Shown piece after piece: positions 55,085 through 64,000 of a DNA stretch of 64,000 bases. The number at the start of each line of letters is the position of its first letter. Positions within the stretch are counted from its first letter, which is position 1. The notes under the pieces are model-generated. The model was not told where the DNA came from, ran no database searches, and saw only the letters and a program-made list of their open reading frames with translations. The position numbers were made by a program, and so were the translations under genes. Source of the DNA: Physella acuta (taxonomy: Eukaryota; Mollusca; Gastropoda; Physidae); assembly GCF_028476545.1 (NCBI RefSeq), contig NW_026732730.1, positions 62,001 to 126,000 on the forward strand. The letters run 5' to 3'.

Positions 55085-56935
55085 GTAAAAACTGTAATTC
55101 CATTTCGCGAAACTGCGCAAAAATGTAGTAATGTTCCATCTTTTGAGGACTTTTTTCTTGGACTTAAATTGAAATATGATGTTGACTGTTGGGCTTAATA
55201 CACAGCTCTTAATTTTCGAATGACAGTTTTAATATATCAAGATTTAGAACTTTAATGTACTTAATATACGTGTCATCTTATCGTTGATTGTGCTTTTTAT
55301 AAAGTGCGGAGCACCTTCAAAATCGGACGCCCTATCATGTTGTTACCAATCGCATCTTAATGACTGCTTCTTCTGGAGCTTAATGGGTAGTCTAGTTTTA
55401 TACAGTGGTAGCTTAATGCATTTTTAAAGGGCTGAAAGTCTCAAGACAGCAAGCTTGCGGAAATAACCATGTACGTTTAAATGTACGAGTGGGGGCGAGA
55501 GGAGTTGGGGTGGGGGAGGGGGGTGAGGGGCTATTTAATAGAACAGCAATATGAGCAATCAAATAAAACGTCATTTAAGTTTTAAAAAGGTAGTGCTGGT
55601 TGGTTGTTTTTTTCTATAAAATTAGCCTAACGGGCGGAGGTACCGGTACATGACGTCAAGCACGTGCGTGAACTTGGGAACGATGTGCTAAATTGAATAT
55701 GAAACTGTGGGGTTCAAGAAATGCGACGCGGCATGCTTTTTACATTTCTTGAGCCTTCTCAATTTTTCTATCGTCCCCACTGACTAAATCTGATTGTGAA
55801 TCATATGAGTCGAGTGTGCGTCTTGACCTCCGCCGAATCCCTGAGACTGACTCACCGAACTACTGGGTTCGATCGAATCCAGGTTAAGAACACCTGTATT
55901 AGTAGTACGGAGGGTAGATATATATCAAATTAAACGTTTTTAGATCTATTCGTTAGTCAAAATGCGTAAAGTCTCAAAACGGTACTACTTGATTTGAACT
56001 TGGGGACGATAATATGTTAAGTTGGAGATGAAATTGTGGGGTAAAAAAACATGACGCATACGTTTAATATTTCTTTTAAAAAACAAATATCGAACAGGTA
56101 ATCTATTTTAGAGGGAGTGGAACTTTGAGACCTAATTATATGTTGAATGGCTTTTTATAAAGATTAGTGGTGGGGAGGGGTAAAAATCGACCATAGAGAT
56201 GCAAAAAAAAAAACGAATGAAAGCTGGAAGCAAACGAAGCAGTTACGGAAAAATATGTAGTATTTAAATAATAAAGCATGTTTTGATACGTATAAAATTC
56301 ATAGCTCATAAAAAGTGTTGGCCTAATAATAACAGCCTACCATTAAATAAAATAAACACCTAGGCCTAAATGGATCACAAATGAATGACGCGTCATACTT
56401 CTACAGCTGGTCTTTCTCCCCCAACCATCCACATTTTCACCCAAAAAAAACCTGACCCGTCTCAAAATCCCATCGCTGAGTTCTACTCAACATCTCCTCA
56501 CCACACGTCACAATTTATAAATTGTTCAGTAATGGTGCACGCTGTCATAACTATCTTAACCTTATAAGAGCGACATCATCTACGGGCGATCTAATATTGA
56601 TTTGGTTACTGCAAAAAAAGTGTTCAAAAGCTCGACCACCAAACAATTGTTGTCTTGGATGCGCACTATTAAGTCTGACTAGATTCATTCATTTCAACTG
56701 TATTGAAAAAGAAAAATTGCTATAAACCACAAAATCAACACAACAGACATTCGAATACACAATTTTTCAAGGGAAACAACTGTAATGTTGTTTTTGAAAT
56801 GTGGATGATGCTTGTATTTACTCATTGTCTCGAACATGGTAGTTTGAAGTTTATTCCATGATATTTTTGATTGGTTTGGTCATGGATTGTGATTTGTTAT
56901 TCAATTATCCGTTGTATTAATTGTATTATATAAAA
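55085..56935 (-). repeat. Left arm of a large inverted repeat
   Basis: 55095-55500 and 56752-56930 are inverted copies of 60905-61290 and 60715-60900 respectively (for example CATTTCGCGAAACTGCGCAAAAATGTAG). The stretch 55500-56750 has no partner seen here and no gene. Confidence 0.8.
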
Positions 56936-58413
56936 CTAGGCATACTGCCTAGCTTCGCTTAGGTTTTTAAAAAACATTTGAGAATTTGAATACTTAATTA
57001 TTTAGTGATGGATTGGGTGTGGAGTGCTTAAATTTAAACATTATGCTAACTTTAGAAAAAATGTTGTTTGTTGTTTAAATTCCGTTCTCAGAGAAATATT
57101 GGAAAGTGCGCAATGTATAACTAAAATGGAATTAGAACTACACAGGTTCCATGAACAGTATATCTCATAATTTATGTTACATTGCCTTTTGAAATTAATT
57201 TATTTATTTTATTGGGATACGTAACAAAATAACAACTTAATTTTGTACCAAAACAAATGCTATACTTCGTCATTTTCTGTTTCTGTTTAAAATAGTATAC
57301 AATTATTTGAAAAATTTAAAAACGTTACCTCCCTTGAAAACTGAACGTATGACGTATGTCTTTGTTTACTTTTTTTTTAACAAACAGTTGCTATGCTTAT
57401 ATAACAAATTACGGTATACGAACATATTTAACGACTATAATGGCTGTTTACGAAGGGAATAATTTTTTTTGTTACCTTCCAGGGTTGGTCTACGACGTCA
57501 CATAATATTAAGGGGATCGTTCGTCAATTTATTTATATATATATCTCATATAGGAGAATTTCACTCACGATCAGCTTTTAGCCCTCGTCGAGGGCTTTGA
57601 GTCTGACCAACAGTTTTTCCATACGGCCTAGTCATCTATAGTAGTGTATGCAAAAACTTAGCACGACGTACAGACGTTAAGTTAAGTAACCTAAAAATTG
57701 TGTTAAAAATTTCCCGGTTTTTGCCATAAAATACAAAGATTATATAGGGAAATACGACTGGTCAGTTTTGACCCATTTCCCGATTTTTCCACGACATGGC
57801 GAATTTTTTGTGAAACTAAAAGGCGTTCTCCTACCACCTCACAAAATTTCAAGCGGGGTCGTCGGAGGAAAAAAAATTTCGTGATAGAGCTCATATAAAG
57901 AGAATTTCACTCGCGGTCACTTTTTAGCCCTCGTCGAGTGCTTTAAGTGAAACCGACTGGTCTGTCCTACGGCGAAGCCATTTACCTATAAGCATGCCAA
58001 AAATTAGCCAGATGTAAAGAGGGTAAGTGCCCTAAAATCCGTTTTGAAATTACCCTCTGTTTGTCCCATAAAATACAAAGATTATATAGGGAAATACAAC
58101 TGGTCAGTTTGACCCCTTTACGTAGTTTTCCCAGATATGCCGAGTTTTTTGTGACACCCCAAGGCGTTCTCCTACCACCTCACAAAATATCAAGGGGGGG
58201 GGGCGTCGGAGGAATTTTTTTTTCGTAATATAGCCCATATAAGGCGCCGGTCAGTCGAGGTCAGTTTTGACCCCTCTTCGTAGACTTTTTGCCAAACCGT
58301 CACCGGCCCTCGTGTTCTAACGCCCCAAGGCACCATCGTGCCAAATTTGACGCGCCTGCGGCGCCGGGAAGTGCCCTATGGGGCACTTGACCACTTTGCT
58401 TTATATTTATAGA
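56936..58413 (-). mobile_element. Helitron with two internal ~340-bp units (1478 bp)
   Basis: The minus-strand 5' end is TCTATAAATATAAAGC. The 3' end is stem CCTAAGCGAAGCTAGG, CAGTATGC, CTAG, with A and T outside. Inside are two copies of the unit seen at 41 kb (near 57550 and 57892) and the GCGCCTGCGGCGCCGGGAAG block near the 5' end. Confidence 0.9.
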
Positions 58414-58685
58414 TATCTGGTAAAACCTTAGTTTAGCGTCGTAAATTCCAACGAAGCTGGTAATGTGCGGTGGAGGCAGAGCCGGCGTTAGGGTACGCGG
58501 GGCCTAGGGCCAACCATCCGCGCGGGGCCTTATATTTTTCCATTGGTGTCTAAAACATGCACAGAGAGGCGGTTTTTTTTTCTTCTCAACGCGAATTAAT
58601 ATTTATAACGATATATATGGTATTTTTAAGCTGCTTATCAATGTCGTATATTAGTTTTAACATAAAGACACTGATTAAAAAATAA

Positions 58686-59894
58686 CTAGCTGCATCCCGT
58701 GCTCCGCCACGGTAAATCTTTTTTAAATGTACCAACTTGGGAACAGGACAAAACTAAACACAACACAAACGAACGCAAAAAAAAAACACAAACGAAAAAA
58801 CAAACACAACACTCATAACATAAACACAATTTAAATGCAATCATAAAGGCATATTGCTCACAGTCTAGTCCGTAGCGCCAAATCGCGCCCTTTCCGGTGA
58901 TTTGCACCCCCCTCAAACTTTCGATTTGCACCCCTGTCCGTCCCCCCCCCCCCCCCGCCCTAAAAACTTTCGATTTCCACCACCCCCCCCCCCTCGCAAA
59001 TTTTTTCCAACCCACTTTGGCGCCCCCTAAGGTTGGCACCCGGGGACATATGCCCCCCCCCCCTCGCTACGCCTCTCCTATAAAACCCCTAGCTTGTCCG
59101 CAAACCGAAAGATAGAATAATAATTAGTAAACAGAATAAATAATAGGCAGTATTTAAAAAATCCGTGTTTTACCTACAATATTTCACTTTATCCATTCAC
59201 GCATTTTTTCCCAGTACTTTAAATTTTAAAAATTTACAATAGAGTTTCATAACTAAAACCATTGCGCACCGAATGAACGTGATGACGCGTCTATAATAGT
59301 GCTTAATAGTTGATTAAAAATTATAAGTAGTAAACATTACATTCAGTGAATAAAATAAATAAAAAATAGCCTTTTATCAATCAATGCTAATTATAATATT
59401 CCAACAATAATGTACTCTTACACGTCTGCATAATTTGCATTCACATTTTGCTAATTATATTATTCCAACAATTATTCCGTCTTGCAGATTTTGCATTCAC
59501 ATTTTTAGCGTGAGTTCAATTTATTTTTAAAATACCTCCCTTGGCAAAATTACTAAACAGTTTAATTAGATTTTTCTAACCTACAGCTATTATGTTATTA
59601 AAATGTATCCACTTTCTCTAGGAATATTAACGAAAACGATATTTGACATTGATCCTTTTAATATGTTTTAGCAATGTGCATGTATTTAATATTCTCTTTA
59701 CGTTATGCAAAATTGTACAAACAGTGGAAATTATAAAATAGCTCTATGTCGTTATATAAACAAACCCTACTCTAATACTTATAATAAGACACTGCGGTGC
59801 ACTCAAAAGCACTGCATGGTGCATAGTTTATTTTTATGGTTCCAAAATCTATAGCGATGACGGACGGACAGACACAGCCCGCTTATATTATAGA
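58686..59894 (-). mobile_element. Helitron inside the hAT (1209 bp)
   Basis: The minus-strand 5' end is TCTATAATATAAGCGGGCTG. The 3' end is CCGTGGCGGAGCACGGGATG, CAG and CTAG. Host A (59895) and T (58685) are outside. It contains poly-C tracts and the CTCACAGTCTAGTCCG block shared with 480, 7450 and 9715. Confidence 0.9.
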
Positions 59895-60072
59895 TGTGTT
59901 CACTTAGAAGTGCTTTTGAAACGTTGCTTGTTTCTGTTAAAGCTTTTTGTTTGAAAAATAAAAAAATAAAACAGATATAAGTTAGAGACACGCATTAAAG
60001 AGACGATGAACATCGGCTTCAAACTTGATTTTTTTACATTAATGTTTATTTATTAAAATCATACCAGTACGT

Positions 60073-60255
60073 TCACAAACGAAGATCTACTTTTTTTGCC
60101 TTTCGTGAGGAAAATTCCTTGATTATATCATCATAGTCCAAGTTGGAGGCAATGTCTTTTTCTATTGACAGAATCGACAGGCCGCATAGCCTGTCTTGGG
60201 ACATCGTTGATACATGTTCCCAATTACCCGGATCGTATATATCTTTTACGATCAT
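60073..60255 (-). pseudogene. hAT transposase remnant, N- and C-terminal pieces fused
   Basis: The 60-residue frame reads YDPGNWEHV, then MSQDRLCGLSILSIEKDIAS, then LDYDDIIKEFSSRKAKKVDL. DPGNW is typical of the N-terminal TTF-type region of ZMYM-like hAT transposases, and M-Q-RL-GL-LLSIE-IA is the C-terminal dimerisation end. The several hundred residues normally between them are missing, so this is an internally deleted copy without activity of its own. Confidence 0.7.
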
Positions 60256-60688
60256 TGGGAATTAATTATTTTCGTCAGAATCATTTTCACTTCATCGGTC
60301 AGAATACAATGGGGTATCTCATTACGTGTTTTCCTGATTTTACTTCCCATGTCAGGTCGGGGGCTAATTCGCAACCGCCATCACCAGTCACCTCAGGTCA
60401 AAAGCGAGTCGACACTAAGCGAGGTGTGACACTAATGTTTTCGTATCGAATGACGGTCTGTCCCAGGTCATGTAGGGGATAACTCACTAACATCAGCCTT
60501 GGCCTCAGTTTATAACAATCAACAATTTCGGCCATTTTTTTTTTCAAATTCAATACAGCAAAGATTATTTAAGTTTACAAACTAATTCAGACAACAATGG
60601 CGGTGCTGAAGCGCGGGGGCCCCTTCAAGCGCGGGGCCTGGGGCGGCCGCCCCGTTTTCCACCCCCTAACGCCGGCACTGGGTGGAGG

Positions 60689-61300
60689 TAACTAATACAA
60701 TTTTTTTTTCATTTGGCGATATTTATGACACATTTTACATAATATAACAGATAATTGAATAACAAATCACAATCCATGACCAAACCAGTTTAAAATTTTC
60801 CTGGAATAAACTTTTAACTACCCTGTTCGTGATAACAATAAGCTAATACAAGCAGCGGTCATGTTTCAAAAACAATTATACAGTAGTTTCCCTTGAAATC
60901 ACTCGTCCATAATTTAAACGTACGTGGTTATTTCTGAAAGCTTGCTGTCATGAGACTTTCGGCCCTTTAAAAATGTTTTAAGCTCCCACCGTATAGAACT
61001 AGACTACCCATTAAGCTAAAAAAGAAGCTTGGTGACAAAAGGATGGCCGTCCGATTTTGAAGCTGCTCTGCGCTTTATAAAAAGCAGAATAAACGATAAG
61101 ATGACACTTATATTAAGTAAATTATAGTTCTGAATCGTGATACATTAAAAGTGATGTTCGAAAATTAAGAGCTGTGTATTAGTATTAGGCCCAACAGTCA
61201 ACATGTTATTTCAATTTAAGTCCAAGAAAAAAAAAGGCCTCAAAAGATGGAACATTACTACATTTTTGCGCAGTTTCGCGAAATTGAATAAAAGTATTTA
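60689..61300 (+). repeat. Right arm of the large inverted repeat
   Basis: Inverted partner of 55085-55500 and 56752-56930 (GAATAACAAATCACAATCCATGACC; ACATTTTTGCGCAGTTTCGCG). Confidence 0.8.
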
Positions 61301-61948
61301 CGGCATCTTACAAAGCGGGATAGCCTACTGGTGCTCTAAAACGGCCCCGTTTGTATAGTCGGACCCGGGCCCCACGCTGATGGCCGTATTCCTAACGCCC
61401 CGCATTAGTCGCTGCTTATTCGTCGACAGGCATTTTTGACGGGTATAATAATGTGTTGAGGCCGTTTTGGCAAACGTCTAAAACTAGCAGGCTTGCAACA
61501 TTTATGATGATTCGTTTTGAGCAAGGTATACGTATACTAATGCTTATTTATCGTTATTTTGATTGAACATAGTATTATAGAGGTTCTCCATTAATGACCT
61601 AGGTATTTTTCCCCGTTTACCTCCTTTCATTAGACCTACACGTCATAAATTGCGGAGGCGCCCGAGTTGACGTCACAAATCTTCACTCACTCCCGTAGCA
61701 AATCATATGTGACATCATTTATGGACAGCCCGATATCACTGATTTGGGTGTTTGATATTGACATTTTGACAACACAACAAAGGATAACCAAAATGTGTCT
61801 GAAAAGTAGTGACTACGGATAAGAGAACCCGCACTAAGGGGTGGAGTGGCTGATATTTTTAAGTGATGTTTTACGAGGGAGGCTGGTGGATAATACTTTT
61901 GTCTCTCTATATAATAAACCGGGAGTGATTCCCCCCCCCCCCCCCGCA
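61300..61948. other. No gene seen
   Basis: Relatively GC-balanced sequence near 61330-61500, without a convincing frame. Confidence 0.45.
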
Positions 61949-62577
61949 ACTTTCTCGAATATTCTTATATAACTCGGAATATAGACATGATTTTTTATTA
62001 TTTAACTTTTTAAAAATAGAATAGAATCTCGTAGAAAAAAGAATTGCGCACCAAGCTTACGCCAAAACAAAATGTGCATAATAGTGCGCAATATTATTAG
62101 TACTTTATAAATTTACATGCGGTTTTTTGAGAAATCGGAAATAGCGTAAATTAGTACTTCCGATCAACGGAAATTACTCAAAATTTGACTGAAGGTAGAG
62201 AATGTGATCTTTTACTTAATAGTGAAATTTCCTATATCTATCTGAAATAACACTCAAGTTATAGGCTTTTGAAAAATTCAAAGTAGAAAAAGTACTACTT
62301 CCGGTTATCGGAAATCGCTCAAAAGTTGATACGGATCTACGATTTTGATAAAATACTTATATATGAAATTTCATCAACCTAGCTGTAACGGTACTCAAGT
62401 TATCGTGTTTACACAGACAGACACACACACACACACAGACACACAGAGAGAGAGACACACACACAGACATACCAACAAGATTGTAAAATTATGTTTTTCC
62501 GTATCAGTGAGGTGTAAAACGTAGAGATTTTTGCACGATTACAAGACTTTCTCTATACTTCGTACATACGAGAAAGT
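61949..62577. mobile_element. ACTTTCTCG-terminated repeat, copy 2
   Basis: ACTTTCTCGAATATTC on the left and ACATACGAGAAAGT on the right. The interior is as in 31019-31612, including an (AC)n tract at about 62413-62468. Confidence 0.8.
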
Positions 62578-62679
62578 AAAAATGATGAAAAACATTTATT
62601 TTTGTCAGAATTATGGCTAGGGATCTTAGATAAAGGCAGAGTGAAACGTAATTTTTTACATCATGACTTTTTGTGACAT

Positions 62680-63345
62680 TGACAACGAAAATATGATGGA
62701 GGTTGGGGTTTAATTAAGGAAAAGAGAAGTAAAAAAACTGTCATAATTTACGATAGAATCACTTATTAAAGAAAAGAAAAACCTGAAATGAAAATAGCGA
62801 ACATTCAAACAATAAGAAAAAACCCAAACTGTATTGTAAAGATCAAATAAACAGTACAAAAAACGTGATTTTAATAAAAAATTTACATAGATACAAGTTG
62901 CATATCACAATACTTCTAGAATTGATGATGTTATTTTTTTTTTAAAATACTTTGTGGGCCAATACAAATACAAGACAATCATATTTAAATACATTTTCAT
63001 ACGAATAGAAATGAAAGGGAAGCTACTCTAAATAATATTTTCTTAAGATGGCTGCTGTTTAACTGTTTTTAATAGCAAATTTCGAACAGTTGATAAAAAT
63101 TAATTTCAGGGTATTTAAATTGATATAACCATAAATGGTGATCTATTATACAATTATCTATAATATTGTATTATAATATACGAAAATATACTCATATTTA
63201 AAGACATATTCATTAATTCACTCTTCCCCACATTACTAGTTAGTTTTGGCCGAATTGAATATTCAATATTCATTAGTTACTTCCACTACACCTTACTAGC
63301 TTCGTCGAAATTTACGACGCTAAAGTAATGTTTTACCAAAAAGGT
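62680..63345 (-). repeat. GTTTAGCGTYGTAAATTC repeat, inverted copy
   Basis: Reverse complement of 50935-51156 plus 53599-53970, uninterrupted. It ends TTTACGACGCTAAAG. Confidence 0.8.
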
Positions 63346-63389
63346 AATCTCATTAATTTACCAGTTTTTAAACAATTGTATTAAAACTT

Positions 63390-63680
63390 TTCAGTAAATA
63401 ATCAAGACTAAAGATGTTTTCATAAAATGAAACCAAACTCATTTACTTTAGCAGCCATCTTGTTTTTTTTTCTTTTGGTACAATCATTGCTAGAGATTCA
63501 GGGGAAACCACTCATTAAAATGACCGCTTACAAATTAACGCTTTTTATATAGAAAATATCTATAATATTTGACACAGATATATCACAATATACTTCTATT
63601 AAAGCTATAACAATGAGGTAACTTTTCGCACATTTCTAGCCTCGGCTGATTTTACGCACCTAAAACGATAGATTACCCAT
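63390..63680. mobile_element. 586-bp MITE family, partial copy
   Basis: CTTTAGCAGCCATCTTGTTT, GGGGAAACCACTC and CCTAAAACGATAGATTACCC match the end of 28441-29026. The other end is missing. Confidence 0.75.
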
Positions 63681-64000
63681 TTTTTGTAACTTTCAAAACA
63701 TAAAACCTCCTAAAAATGTGAAATCTAATATAGAGATCTATAAAGCTCAATTCTGTATGTAACATGTTTGTAAAAAAAAGTTTGTCGTGGATACTTCGAT
63801 GGATTTAAGTATTAGATTATTATAGTACTCACTGTCTAAATTTATGAGTAAAAAATTACTATTGAAAGTCTTTAAAAACCATTTTCATTTTATATACTTA
63901 GAATAATAATTTTTAATTATGAACATTACATAAAAATTTTAAAAAGTGTAGGGGCCTATCAACGTTTATAAAATTTCTAAAATTGTGTCTGAAATGTATT
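63680..64000. other. No gene seen
   Basis: AT-rich sequence to the window end. Confidence 0.5.

Larger units (their letters stand above)
58477..60680 (-). mobile_element. hAT (ZMYM/TTF-type) deletion derivative
   Basis: The ends CAGAGCCGGCGTTAGGG and CCCTAACGCCGGCACTG are inverted and flanked by a perfect 8-bp duplication GGTGGAGG (58469-58476, 60681-60688). It encodes a short transposase remnant at 60073-60255 and hosts a Helitron at 58686-59894. Confidence 0.94.

Overview
The window is AT-rich eukaryotic DNA from an animal nuclear genome, most likely a heterobranch gastropod. This guess rests on three things: two animal-type genes with small phase-0 exons and large introns, a very high load of DNA transposons and Helitrons, and scattered AGATCTAGATCT and TAGGCCTA motifs that I associate with freshwater-snail genomes. 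The species call is an inference.

Two host genes are supported, both on the minus strand. The first is an EBAG9/RCAS1 orthologue with four coding exons (23743-23555, 15067-14816, 13599-13516, 4464-4252). All exon junctions are phase 0 and the predicted protein has 245 residues. The second is a TMEM267 (C5orf28) orthologue with two coding exons (49054-48728, 45623-45306), also joined in phase 0, giving 214 residues. Both look intact. I see no sign that they act in one pathway. I found no other host gene, rRNA or ordinary tRNA gene, CRISPR array or bacterial-type operon, and I recognised no retrovirus-like or Polinton-like element.

Region by region: 1-4.1 kb holds TA repeats, a TGCGCA-type minisatellite in two places and a tRNA-derived SINE. 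4.2-23.7 kb is the EBAG9 locus. Its introns contain two opposite-facing copies of a ZBED/Buster-like hAT element, a TTAA-flanked MITE nested in one of them, a 2-kb element with about 300-bp inverted termini, a decayed LINE broken up by a second hAT and by poly-G MITEs, and Helitrons. 24-31 kb has two inverted Helitron-like modules, TA-rich microsatellites, a degenerate telomere-like CCCTAA patch and two 586-bp MITEs. 31-39 kb has several hAT elements with 8-bp target duplications and a foldback-like element whose arms are minisatellite. 36.5-44.5 kb is a Helitron cluster, with at least six recognisable ends or whole copies, some touching end to end. 45.3-49.1 kb is TMEM267, with a 2.48-kb transposon in its intron and an inverted copy upstream. 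50-64 kb is nested repeats: Helitrons inside hAT and other elements, an 88-bp hairpin MITE and large inverted arms.

The main biological story is layered transposon insertion around two small conserved genes. The nesting order can be read from target-site duplications and from empty sites in related copies.
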